Part shown: in pieces, positions 39,964 through 49,790 of the stretch | Numbering within the stretch: position 1 is the stretch's first letter | Layout of the letters: each line of letters begins with the position of its first letter | From: CAWJTV01 sp963845695 | Lineage (GTDB): Bacteria; Planctomycetota; Planctomycetia; Isosphaerales; Isosphaeraceae | Length of the DNA stretch: 64,000 nucleotides | Direction of reading: 5' to 3' | Assembly (NCBI GenBank): GCA_963845695.1 | Contig: CAWJTQ010000017.1 | Location: 1-64,000 of the forward strand | The notes under the pieces: generated by a model | The model's input: only the letters and a program-made list of their open reading frames with translations | Databases searched by the model: none | What the model was told of the DNA's origin: nothing | Made by a program: the position numbers and the translations under genes

Positions 39964-41070
39964 TCATTCCGACTTGACCGCCATCTCGCGGAGGAAATCG
40001 AGGGCTTCCTCCAGCTCGCAGACGAACGCCCCACGGGCTCGTCCCTTGCGATCGAGCTCGTTCAGGAGCATGAGATCGTCGTAATACTCCGATTGCTGGA
40101 TCCGCGCCCGAGCCTTGACGCCGAGGGTCCCGGTCCGCAACGCCTGGGCTTCCATGTGGTGCTCGATCAGCCAGGCGGTGCGCTCGGTGATCGCCCCTTC
40201 GAGGGCCTGCAACGCCGCCTCGACGTGGTCGGAGGGGTCGATGGCCTTGCCGACGTCGTGCAGCAGCGCCGCCAGAAGGAATTCCTCGTCGTACGGCCGC
40301 GCCTCGCGCGCCAGCTCGAAGACCTGGAGGCTGTGATAAAGGGCATCGCCCTCGGGGTGGTACTTCGCGCTCTGCTTGACGCCTTCGAGTGGTTCCAGCA
40401 GCATCCGGAACAGCAGGAACGGGTCGATCCGCTCTTCCCTGCTCTCGATTTCGGAATCGAGGTCGATCTCGGGGTATTCCTCGCGCAGGAGGGCCTCCAG
40501 CTCGGCGATCGACGCCCGCTCGATCGCCTTGCCGGTGATCGAGCTCTTGAAGACGTAACTGAGCTTGTCCTCGGGATAAAGGGTCAGCTCGAAATTGTTC
40601 TGATCGTAGAGGTGGATGTGCGTGAAGGTCCGCTCTTCTCCGAACTTGATGATTCGCTTGTGCTCGACATCGTACTGGAGCGCCAACTCGTCGAGAGTAT
40701 TGGTCACCAGCGTCTGGCTGTCGCAGAAGATGTGGATGTCGATGTCGGAGCCCTTTCGGACGTGACCGGTCCGGACGCTGCCGATCAGCCGGGGCCGGAA
40801 TCGGGCCAGCAGGCGCATCATCCGGAGAGCGTCGATCCGCATGTCGCGAAGCGTTTCCAGGCGTTTGGGGCCTTCATGCATCCGGGCCATCGCCTGGATC
40901 TGGTCGCGGATCTCTTTGTTGCTGGGCAGGTCGCCCGGCCTGTGGCGATACTCGACGCCGAGCTGGCGCGCCGCCTTGCGCTTGGCGGTGAAGTACTCGG
41001 TCTCGGTACGATGATACATCAACTGGGCCGCCAGAAAGGCGATCTGGCGCCGGAGGCGTTCGTCAGCCAT
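39964..41070 (-). CDS. Nucleotidyltransferase-HD domain fusion protein
   Basis: Intact 368 residues. A helical N-terminus is followed by a pol-beta-type nucleotidyltransferase core: LIGSVRTGHVRKGSDIDIHI (G97-S98; D109 and D111 as metal ligands). An insert (FTHIHLYDQNNFELTLYPED) leads to an HD phosphohydrolase-type domain (about 235-330): ALYHSLQVFELAREARP, FLLAALLHDVGKAIDPSDHV (HD pair) and AWLIEHHMEAQAL. This order recalls bacterial CCA-adding/poly(A) polymerases that carry a C-terminal HD domain, but the RNA-binding head of those enzymes is not recognisable. Likely substrates are nucleotides or RNA ends. The TTC/CTC-rich C-terminus is short. It lies alone, 245 bp from the zinc-protein pseudogene. 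Confidence 0.8.
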   Translation of the reverse strand: MADERLRRQIAFLAAQLMYHRTETEYFTAKRKAARQLGVEYRHRPGDLPSNKEIRDQIQAMARMHEGPKRLETLRDMRIDALRMMRLLARFRPRLIGSVRTGHVRKGSDIDIHIFCDSQTLVTNTLDELALQYDVEHKRIIKFGEERTFTHIHLYDQNNFELTLYPEDKLSYVFKSSITGKAIERASIAELEALLREEYPEIDLDSEIESREERIDPFLLFRMLLEPLEGVKQSAKYHPEGDALYHSLQVFELAREARPYDEEFLLAALLHDVGKAIDPSDHVEAALQALEGAITERTAWLIEHHMEAQALRTGTLGVKARARIQQSEYYDDLMLLNELDRKGRARGAFVCELEEALDFLREMAVKSE

Positions 41071-41389
41071 GGGAGGGGGTGCGCCGATTTCAGCCCATCG
41101 AGGCGGCGCCGGGCGATGTGGCTCGATTCACGATCGAGCGAGTCGAGATCGGGAACAGGCTCGGACTGCCGTACGCCTGACCTCTTCAACCATATCCCGA
41201 GCCCCCGGACTGGTCAAGTCAAGCAGGACTCACCGAAGGGGCATGGCCCAGTCGCGCGGGAGTTGATACCATGGAAGGTGTGTTGATGGGTCCGGTCCCC
41301 GGGATGGTCGCTCCTGTTTCGGGGGTGTCCGTCGATTCCACTTCGTCCGGTTCCCGACGATCCAGATCGCCGAATGAGAGGCTCCTACC
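41071..41389. other. Gene-free stretch between divergent genes
   Basis: About 320 bases between the nucleotidyltransferase-HD gene (leftward) and the WD40 kinase gene (rightward); both promoters should be here. I see no good -35/-10 pair, RNA gene or strong hairpin. Confidence 0.35.
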
Positions 41390-44300
41390 GTGCAGGGGGA
41401 TCGCGACGATCGCGAACTGCTGTTCGAGGCGTTGGCCGTACACCTGGGGTTCCTCGAGCGGTCCGGCCGCGTCGATCTGGCCGGATTGACCGTCGACCAG
41501 CGCGCGCGCTCCTGGAGATGGTCGTCGCCGGCCTGATCGCGCGTCACGGCGGCGATATCGGCCGGTGTCTCGATGACCTGAGCGGTTTCGGCCGGATCCG
41601 CGACGACCTGAAGCGGCGGCGGGCTCGAGCGTCCGCAGCGCTCGACTCCAGCACCAATCCGACCCTGCCGTCGATTCCGATCGTCGATCCCGAATCCGGC
41701 CTCGGGATCGGCGCGGGGGAGGACGGCGACGACTCCTTCCTGCCCGGCGCGGTCGAGCTCCCGGCCGGTGAACGGCGGAGCGATCCTCAGGTCGAATGGT
41801 CTCTGGGACACTCGACCTCCGACGGGGTACGATTCCGGATCCTCCGCCCTCACGCCCAGGGGGGAATCGGCAAGGTGTCGGTCGCACTCGACGCGGAACT
41901 CCAGCGCGAGGTGGCCTTGAAGCAGATCAAGCCGGAGCGCGCCGATGACACCGAGAGCCGCGCCCGATTCCTTCAGGAAGCCGAGGTCACGGGCCGGCTC
42001 GAGCATCCGGGGATCGTGCCGGTTTACGGGCTCGGGACCGACGATCACGGCCGGCCGTTCTATGCGATGCGATTCGTCCGCGGGATCAGCTTCGAGGACG
42101 CGATCCGACAATTCCACCAGGCCGACGCGATTCCACGACGCGATCCGCAGGAGCGGATGAGAGCATTGCGACACCTCCTCGACCGGTTCGTCGACATCTG
42201 CCATACCGTCGCCTATGCCCACAGCCGGGGCGTGCTCCATCGCGACCTGAAGCCGGCCAACATCCTGCTGGGACCGTTCAACGAGTCGCTGGTCGTCAAC
42301 TGGGGTCTGGCCAAGGTGTTCGTTCGCGGGTCGGGCGAGCCGTCTGGTTCGAAAACCGTGGCGAGCCCGAGCCCGGAGTCGGGACCGAAGCCCGACCCAG
42401 GCGCGGCGGCCGGCCGAGCCGGCCCGGCGGTCGAGGGGTCCGGCGTCGAGGACCGATCGGACTCCGAGCCGCCACTGGGACTGAGCAGCTCGACCGAGAC
42501 CGCAGCGGGTACGGCGTTCGGCACGCCGGCCTATATGAGCCCCGAACAGGCCGAAGGCCGGCTCGATCAGCTCGGGCCCACCAGCGACGTGTATAGCCTG
42601 GGGGCCATGCTCTATACCTTGCTGAGCGGCCATGCGCCGTTCGAGTATGTGTGGTGCGACGTCACCGCGCTGCTCGACCGGGTGCGTATGGGCGAGTTTC
42701 CGCCGCCGAGGCAGGTCAATTCGCGGGTCCCCCGCGCACTGGAGGCAGTCTGCCTCAAAGCGATGGCCCAGCAAGCCGGGGACCGCTATCTATCAGCCTC
42801 CGAGCTGGCGAACGAGATCGACCACTGGCTGGCCGACGATCCGGTGTCGGCTTACCGCGAGCCAGCCCCGGCGCGGCTGGCTCGATGGGGCCGACGGCAC
42901 AAGCCGGTCGTGGCCGGCTCGGCCGCGCTGCTGATCACCGCCGTCGTTGCCCTGTCGGCCGGGGTGATTCTCGTCGGCCGCGAACAGCGCCGGACCGAAG
43001 AGCAGCGCGAACTGGCCGAGGTACAGAGTCGAGTGGCCATCACCAAGTCGTACGAGGCCAACCAGAAGGCCAATGAGCTCCGCCGGCACGACTCGGTTAG
43101 CCGGGTGAACCTCGCCTCGCGCGAGTATCTCGACGACAACGTGGCGCTGGCCGACCAACTGCTGGAAGGCTGTCCGAAAGACCTCCGCGGCTGGGAGTGG
43201 TTCTACGCCCGACGGCTGGGGCACTCGGAACTGAGGACCTGGAGTGGGTCCAGCGGCGGCCTGGACGTCTGGTGCGTGGCCTTCTCGCCCGACGGCTTGC
43301 GGATCGCTTCGGGGACGGGTCCTTGGTTTCAGGTCGGCGAGAAACCGACCGGCGAGCTGGTTGTCCGCGCGATCCACACCGGTGTGGAAGTCTTCGCGAT
43401 TCGAGGACTCAAGGGTGCGGTCCAGGCGCTCGCGTATTCGCCCGATGGCCGCACGATCGCGGCGGCCCACGGGTTCGCGGGCCAGGAGCAGGGCTCCGTC
43501 CTGAGCCTCCGCGACGCCGAGACGGGGAATCCGCAGTGGGAGACCGCCGAGCGGGGCGTCCAGATTCTGAGCCTGGCCTTCGCTCCCGACGGCCGGACGA
43601 TCGCGACCGGTTGCGGGCATTTCAACGACTACACCTCGAGCGGCTACGCCCGGCTCCGAGACGCGCGAACCGGCGTTGTTCGCGGCCAGCCGATCCCCGG
43701 CGCACCCGGCGGCGTGCTGAGCGTGGCCTACTCCCCCGATAGCGGCCAGATCGCCCTGGCCAGCCGGGACGTGGTCAACCTGTGGGACGTCTCTCGCGAG
43801 CGATGGTCCCTCGCGCATCAACTGCGCGGGCCTGTCAACTTTGTTTATGCCGTTGCGTATTCTCCAGACCGCCAGCGCCTGGCCACCGGGGGCTGGGACC
43901 AGACGATCCGGATCTGGGACCGGGAGACCGGGAAGCTCCTCGACAGCCTCAACGGCCACCGTGGCTTCGTCCGCGGTCTGGCTTTCTCGCCGGACGGGAG
44001 CCAGCTCGTCTCCGGGAGCGAAGACAAGAGCGTCCACCGCTGGGACCTGGCTGGCAACGGCGGGAACGCCGCGTTTCACGGTCACACCGGGTTCGTCCAC
44101 ACCGTCGCCTTCAGTCCGGACGGGGCGCTCGCCGCATCGGGGAGCCTGGACGGCAGGGTCAAGCTCTGGCCTGCGGCGGCGCCCGACTCCCAGGTGACTT
44201 TCCGCAACAGTGCCGGCTGGGTCGGCACCCTGGCGTTCGCGCCCGACGGGCGTCGCATCGCCTCGGCCCATAATGGGAACGTCCGGATCTGGGACCCACG

Positions 44301-45682
44301 GACTGGCGAGGAGCTGCACCGGATCATCGCCACCCGCGGGTTGCTGGCCCACATCGCACTGGCGTTCTCACCCAACGGCTCGAGCCTGGTCGCCAGCGGA
44401 CCCGGTCGTGCACTCAACCTCTGGGATACGTCGAAGTGGACACGACAACCGCTGGAGGGACCAGCCTCACCGGCCAGCGACGCGGCCTTCTCGCCCAACG
44501 GCGCGATCCTGGCCACTTCCCACGAAGACGGCTCGATCTGGCTCTGGGACGTCGGGCGTCGCAGCATGGTCCGAACGCTCCCCGGCCACGCGGGCGGCAC
44601 CAAAGCCCTGGCGTTCGCTCCCTTCAATAGTCAGCTTGCCTCGGCGGGCGAGGATCGGACGGTCCGGGTCTGGGACGTCTCGACCGGTAGGCCGATGGCC
44701 GCAATGACCGGTCATGCCACCGGCGTGCAAGATCTCGCCTTCTCGCCCGACGGCCTCCGCATCGCGTCCGTCGGCGGCGAGTATCACGGCACCACTCCGG
44801 CCGAGGTCAAGCTCTGGGAATGGTCAACCGGGCAGCAGGTGGGCGAGTTCAAGGGGCATACTGGCCTGGTCACCGCGGTGACGTACTTCCCCGACGGCCG
44901 CCGCCTCGCAACCGCCAGCGACGACCGGACGGTCAAGATCTGGGATGTCGAGTCCAAAGAGGATGTCCTGACGCTTCGCGGCCACACCAGCGGCGTCGTC
45001 AGCCTGGCCATCAGTCGCGACGGCCGGCAGATCGCTTCGGGGAGTATCGACTACACGGCCAAGATCTGGACGATCGATTCGTCCGATGGCCAGGCGGACT
45101 TCGGGCTGGCGATCCGTCGCGCGGCCGTCGAGCGGGTTCAGGCCCTCTATGCGAAGCACCTGCTCAAGTCCGAGGTCCTGGAGGTCCTCCGCACCGATCG
45201 GACGCTCAGCCCACACTTCCGGGACGCCGCGCTTCAGATCGCGGAGCGTCGCCACGAGAACGCGTCGGGGCTCTACGAAGCCGCGCGGCTGACCATCGTC
45301 CGGCCGGTCGAACGCCCTGAAGACACACAGCTCGCGCTGCGGAGGCTCCAGGCCGCGTGCCGTGCGGTCAGCGACGACCCGGAGCATCTGGCCGAATACC
45401 GTCATGCCCTGGCTCTGGCGCTGCTATCGCGCGGAGCAGCCCGCCCAGGCGCTGGCGACGCTTCGCGAGATCACCGCCGCCAGGCCCGGCGATCCGCCCG
45501 AGCCCATCGACCTCGCCGTCATGGCCATGGCCAACCAGAAGCTCGGACGCAGCAGCGAGGCCCAACACGCCCTGGACCAGCTCCGGACCCTGCTGAAATC
45601 GAGCCGATGGGCCAACGATCAGGAAGCGATCGGGTTCCTCCAGGAGGCCGAGCATGTTGTGCCAAGACAGCCCAGACCCTAG
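41390..45682 (+). CDS. WD40-repeat Ser/Thr protein kinase with altered DFG motif (two frameshifts)
   Basis: About 1,430 codons. GTG 41390 (GAGAGG upstream) begins a conserved helical N-terminus (RELLFEALAVHLGFLERSGR); a one-base loss near 41507 joins it to LLEMVVAGLIARHGGDIGRC. The kinase domain (about 145-485) has QGGIGKVSVA, VALKQIKPE, HRDLKPANILL and GTPAYMSPEQAEGRL, but the DFG-equivalent reads VVNWGLAK: Asn (AAC, 42298-42300) replaces the metal-binding Asp. A Gly/Pro-rich insert lies inside the activation segment. A membrane helix (VVAGSAALLITAVVALSAGV) is followed by 14 WD40 repeats (43240-45075), enough for two seven-bladed propellers, and a TPR-like tail. A second frame change near 45430 moves the true end to 45682. 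Probably a membrane-anchored sensor; catalysis may be impaired. Confidence 0.85.
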
Positions 45683-45687
45683 AGGCG

Positions 45688-47084
45688 CTACGAGCTCGAC
45701 TCCCACCGTAATCCCAACCTGAGCTGGGTCTGCTCGTTGACCTTCACCCGCTCGGCGATCCGATGGCCGACGACCCAGATGATGCCCTGTTGATCACAGA
45801 CGAGCGCGAGTCCTGCCACGTTGATCTCGCGGAACTCGCCGACCGCGAAAAAAGTCGGCCAGTGGCGTGCTCTTACCGTCCATCCCCAGGGGGGCGAACC
45901 GATCGCCCGGCAACGGCGGGCGGATCGAGAGTGGAAGGACCACTCGGTCGAAGTCGAGCCGCTCGCCTTCCGATTCGGCGGCACCGAGCGTCGCCACGAG
46001 ACGTACACCGGCCCATGAGACCGTGGCGGCGCCGGGGACTTCGAGAAAGACTGGCTCCACGGGGGTAGGAATCTCGGCGGCCACGGGAACGGATCGCGTG
46101 CGCCACAGGAAGAGGAAGAATCGCTCGGTGGCCACGCTCACTCCGGCCCCGATCTCGGTGCGAGGAACCTCCTTGGCTCGGACCAGGGCCGCAAGGCGTC
46201 GCCATCGCCGTGCCGACATGTCGCGCTCGGGCCATCCGGCGCATCGCCAGACCCGGCGCAGGACCTCCGCGCGGAGAAAGTCGGGGATCGAGTTTAGGAA
46301 GGCGTGTTTGAGGACAACGGAGTTCTCTGTAGCAGTGATCGTCGCTGTGCGTTCGACGGCCCGCGCGTCGGCCTCGATCGCGCGCTGAGACGCCGTGGCA
46401 TGCTCGCCCAGGCGGACCAGGGCATCGGCGACCCTCGGGTTGTACTCGGCCGCCAGCTTCGGCAAGAGATCGTTCCGGATGCGAGCCCGAGTCCGCGTGA
46501 GATCCCCGTTCGTCTCGTCCTCTCGGAACGGTTGGTCTACTTCCGCCAGGTACGCTCGAATCTCCCGTCGGGATGCGGCCAGAAGCGGCCGAACCAGCGC
46601 GATCTCCGGATCGGATGCGAGGAGCCGCCGCCGCGGGATTCCCGCCAGTCCGCGGAGGCCAGTGCCGCGGACGATTCGATGGAGAATCGTCTCGGCTTGA
46701 TCGTCGCGCGTGTGTCCGACCGCAACGGCCGAGGCGCCACGAGCCCGGGCGATCTCGACCAGCCAGTCATATCGGGCACGGCGGCGCATCGGACTCGAAG
46801 TGCCCGGTATGAATCGGCCGCCACTGGCCGATGTCGAACGGCAAGCCGAGCGACGCGGCCAGCTCGGCGACGAAGTCGGCATCGGCACGAGATGCCTCGC
46901 CCCGCGTACTGTGATTCAGATGAGCCACCGACAGTCGGAGATCCACCCTCGGCGCAACCTGGTGCAAGATCCGCAAGAGCCCGACGCTATCCCCGCCCCC
47001 CGAGACGGCGACCACCCAGGCGCCGCCCAGGCACCGAGCACGCCATCGGGCGATCCGGTGTTCGATCTGATCGATCCAGGTCAT
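45688..47084 (-). CDS. tilS: tRNA(Ile)-lysidine synthetase (two frameshifts)
   Basis: Modifies C34 of the CAU-anticodon tRNA-Ile to lysidine using ATP and lysine; an essential cytosolic enzyme in most bacteria. The PP-loop VVAVSGGGDSVGLLRILHQV and LSVAHLNHSTRGEASRADAD are in the first frame. After a shift near 46800 come YDWLVEIARARGASAVAVGH, TRDDQAETILHRIVRGTGLR, GLAGIPRRR and RTRARIRNDLLPKLAAEYNP. A second shift near 45850 leads to the C-terminal domain end (GEFREINVAGLALVCDQQGI). Allowing for both, the protein has about 465 residues and is complete. As the gene is normally essential, the indels are more likely sequence errors. It converges with the kinase gene; the stops are six bases apart. 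Confidence 0.9.
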
Positions 47085-47229
47085 GGGAATGGCTCTGGTG
47101 GTTGGTGGACGATGGCCAGTAAACTGTTATGCCGGCAACAAGGACCTTCACGTAGCTCGAGCTTCGCAGCTTGACTCTCCCGACGGGCGAGGCTTGAGAG
47201 CCTGACTGGCACGACGCGTTAAATCATTC

Positions 47230-48174
47230 ATGAACCCCGATCTGATCTCGTTGTTAAGATGTCCGCGGTGCCAGGGCAATCTAGCGGTCGAAGGCGACCC
47301 GGCGCGGGCACTGACCTGTCGGTCTTGCTCGGGATCGTACCCGATCGTCGGCGGGATTCCCCGGCTGTCGCGCGATTCCTACGCCGAGAGTTTCGGCCGG
47401 CAGTGGAACCGGTATGACGTCATGCGGCCTGAAGAGGACGAGGCGACGTTCCTGGTCAAGACCGGGGTCGCGGCGAGCAACCTGGCGGGCCGACGGGTGC
47501 TCGATGCCGGTTGCGGCGGGGGTCGTTACGCTCGACTGGTCGGCGGACACGGGGCCGGGGTCATCGGCGTGGACTTGAGCTCCGCGGTTAACAAGGCCGC
47601 CGCGCTCTGCGCCGAACTGCCCGACGTCGCGATTGTTCAGGCTGATCTGCTCGACCTGCCGATCGCGGAATCGGCCTTCGACCTGGTGTATTCGATCGGC
47701 GTTTTGCACCATACTCCCGACCCGCGCCGCGCCTTTGCCGAGATCGCCCGGCGGGTCAAGCCAGGCGGGCGACTGGTTGTCTGGCTCTACCGACGCAATA
47801 CCGCACCCCAGGAGTGGCTCAACTCGGGGCTCCGCGCCATCACGACCCGACTGCCGGCGCGAGTGCTCGAACCCGTTTGCGCCGGCCTCGGCGCGCTCGG
47901 CAGCGTGCCCATCATTAACCGGACGCTCAACAAGGTCGCCAACTTCTCCAGTCACTCCGACTGGACGCTGCGCGTCTGCGACAATTTCGACTGGTACGCC
48001 CCGCGATTCCAGTCGCATCACACCCCAGAGGAACTCAAACGCTGGTTTGCCGAAGAGGGCTTCACCGATATCGTCGAGCTTCCCCCGGCGAAGTCTGGCA
48101 CGCTGTACGACCGGGCTTATCACCATAACCTCATCATCGGCAGCGGGGTCAATGTCGCGGGCACCCGCCCGTAG
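47230..48174 (+). CDS. SAM-dependent methyltransferase with Trm112-like zinc knuckle
   Basis: Intact 314 residues. The N-terminus is a Trm112-like Cys4 unit (LLRCPRCQGNL...LTCRSCSGSYPIVGGIPRL). The class I methyltransferase core has motif I RVLDAGCGGGRYARLVG, motif II VIGVDLSSAV, motif IV FDLVYSIGVLHHTPDPRRAF and the post-motif AEIARRVKPGGRLVVWLYRR. The C-terminal 100 residues (FDWYAPRFQSHHTPEELKRW) match Methyltransf_11-type enzymes often found in surface-polysaccharide or small-molecule clusters. The substrate is unknown. Its stop lies two bases from that of the convergent lactonase gene. Confidence 0.85.
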   Translation: MNPDLISLLRCPRCQGNLAVEGDPARALTCRSCSGSYPIVGGIPRLSRDSYAESFGRQWNRYDVMRPEEDEATFLVKTGVAASNLAGRRVLDAGCGGGRYARLVGGHGAGVIGVDLSSAVNKAAALCAELPDVAIVQADLLDLPIAESAFDLVYSIGVLHHTPDPRRAFAEIARRVKPGGRLVVWLYRRNTAPQEWLNSGLRAITTRLPARVLEPVCAGLGALGSVPIINRTLNKVANFSSHSDWTLRVCDNFDWYAPRFQSHHTPEELKRWFAEEGFTDIVELPPAKSGTLYDRAYHHNLIIGSGVNVAGTRP

Positions 48175-48176
48175 CG

Positions 48177-49127
48177 TTACTTGCCGCCGGCACCCGTGGG
48201 CGGCCAGAGCGCGAAGCCCGTCATGTTGGTCTTGATCCGGTAGAGGCTCTTGCCGGCGCAGATGTAGAGGGTCCTGCGGTCATCGCCGCCGAACTCGACG
48301 TTCGCCGGGTTTTCCGGAGTGGGGATGATCTCGAGGAGCTTGCCATCGGCAGAAAAGACGTAGGCGCCCGCCTTGTCCCCGGCCCCGGCGGCGGCGACGA
48401 TCCGTCCGTCCGTCGTGACCGTCATGCCGTCGATGCCACGCTGATTACCGAAGTCATGGATCACGCGCGGATTCGTCACCTTTCCCCTGTCGCCGATCGT
48501 CGCGGCGATTAACGCCCGGCGACGGGGTCCGTTGTCCGAGACGTAAAGGGTCTTGCCGTCGGGGCTGATGGCCACGCCGTTGGGCTTGTAGACCTTCATG
48601 TCCAGCGGAATGACATAGCCTTGCAACTGGATGAGGAACACGCCCTCGAATTCCAGCTCGCGCGGCTCGTCGCCGACGTACCGCGGGTCCGTGACATAGA
48701 TCCGACCATCCGGGTCAACAGCCACGTCATTCGGGCTGTTGAATCGCTTCTCATCGAATCCGTCGGCCAGGGTCTTGATGGTGCCATCGGGCTCGGTCAC
48801 GGAGACCCGTCGGCCGCCGCCGGTATTGGCGCCCTCGGCGACGATGAGCCGGCCCTTGCTGTCGAAGATCAGGCCATTGGCCCGCGCGCTCGGCTCGCGA
48901 AAGACGGTCGTCTTGCCGGTCTTCGGGTCGAACCGCATGATCCGGTTCCCGATGTCCGAGAAGAGGATCGAGCCGTCCGCGGCCATCGCTCCTCCCTCGG
49001 TGAACTCTCCATCTCCCCAGACTTTCTCCAGCTTCTCTCCCGGCGGCACGACGCTGTCTGAGGCCGCTTTGGCCTGGACCGGAGGGAATCCGACAAGAGC
49101 CAACAGGACCAGCGACGAGATGGACAT
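48177..49127 (-). CDS. Exported SMP-30/gluconolactonase-family protein
   Basis: 316 residues from ATG 49127 (GGGAG upstream, signal peptide MSISSLVLLALVGFPPVQAK); the in-frame 49187 start adds a non-signal leader. The six-bladed beta-propeller signature is clear: LEKVWGDGEFTEGGAMAADG (metal Glu), ILFSDIGNRIMRFDPKTGKT, FNSPNDVAVDPDGRIYVTDP (Asn-Asp metal ligands), KPNGVAISPDGKTLYVSDNG (Asn and Asp) and GIDGMTVTTDGRIVAAAGAG. Family members hydrolyse sugar or other lactones in the periplasm with Ca or Zn. The exact lactone is unknown. No sugar-metabolism genes adjoin. Confidence 0.9.
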   Translation of the reverse strand: MSISSLVLLALVGFPPVQAKAASDSVVPPGEKLEKVWGDGEFTEGGAMAADGSILFSDIGNRIMRFDPKTGKTTVFREPSARANGLIFDSKGRLIVAEGANTGGGRRVSVTEPDGTIKTLADGFDEKRFNSPNDVAVDPDGRIYVTDPRYVGDEPRELEFEGVFLIQLQGYVIPLDMKVYKPNGVAISPDGKTLYVSDNGPRRRALIAATIGDRGKVTNPRVIHDFGNQRGIDGMTVTTDGRIVAAAGAGDKAGAYVFSADGKLLEIIPTPENPANVEFGGDDRRTLYICAGKSLYRIKTNMTGFALWPPTGAGGK

Positions 49128-49222
49128 CCGCAAGTCTCCCGTAATAAGTTGAGTCACCCAACCTCTATCCTTGGTCTCCGCTCGCAATCGGTCAAGGCAT
49201 CTCTCGGTGGGTTCGCGAGGGA

Positions 49223-49747
49223 TCAGAAGAAGGGTTCCACAGGAATGCGGGCGTCCATGCCGCCCTGAAGCTCACGATCGCGATCGCGACGCCAGAGAGC
49301 CCGAATGGTCAAAGCATAGACGCCGCTGACCACTACGATGGTCGCCAGCATAGCCCAGTCGTCCTCGTCGAGGCCCCGGCTGCTCAGCTTCTCGATCATC
49401 ATCATCAGGCAAGTGAAGAAGGTCCCGACGATGACCGTCGCCTCCGCGACCCCGAGGGCCGTCCATCGTGGCGGCTTCCGACCTGGCGGGGAGGGATCGC
49501 CCGTCCGGCTCCAGCGCACGATCGATCGAAACCACGACTGGAAGAACGCGAAACCCAGATACAATGCGAGCATGCCATTCCAGACGGCGAAGAGGACGAC
49601 GTTCCTCGCCGCCTGGGGATTCATCCACGAGAGAAACGCATTCGAGACCGCGAATGCGACCACCAGGCCGATCAGCTCACAGAGAGTCAGGTTCGGCCGG
49701 GGAAAGTGGCTGCGGGGATTGTGCGGTTCTGGGATATCCTGCGACAT
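49223..49747 (-). CDS. Hypothetical membrane protein
   Basis: 174 residues from ATG 49747 (AGAGGAAAAC upstream). Four hydrophobic spans: LTLCELIGLVVAFAVSNAFL, VVLFAVWNGMLALYLGFAFF, LGVAEATVIVGTFFTCLMMM and WAMLATIVVVSGVYALTIRA, with a charged loop between the second and third. I do not recognise the family. A basic/acidic C-terminal tail (RRDRDRELQGGMDARIPVEP) follows. Planctomycete genomes hold many small membrane proteins of this kind. Confidence 0.6.
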   Translation of the reverse strand: MSQDIPEPHNPRSHFPRPNLTLCELIGLVVAFAVSNAFLSWMNPQAARNVVLFAVWNGMLALYLGFAFFQSWFRSIVRWSRTGDPSPPGRKPPRWTALGVAEATVIVGTFFTCLMMMIEKLSSRGLDEDDWAMLATIVVVSGVYALTIRALWRRDRDRELQGGMDARIPVEPFF

Positions 49748-49790
49748 CGTCCGTTTTCCTCTGGTTGAGCACCCTTCGATAGCCCCTTCA

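Noticed and set aside
42793..44352. A 519-codon minus-strand frame
   Set aside because: Antisense to the WD40 repeats of the kinase gene, which carry clear family motifs; the shadow has none.
47100..47225. Possible tRNA between tilS and the methyltransferase gene
   Set aside because: Short inverted repeats are present, but no cloverleaf, anticodon arm or TPsiC-like loop can be built.
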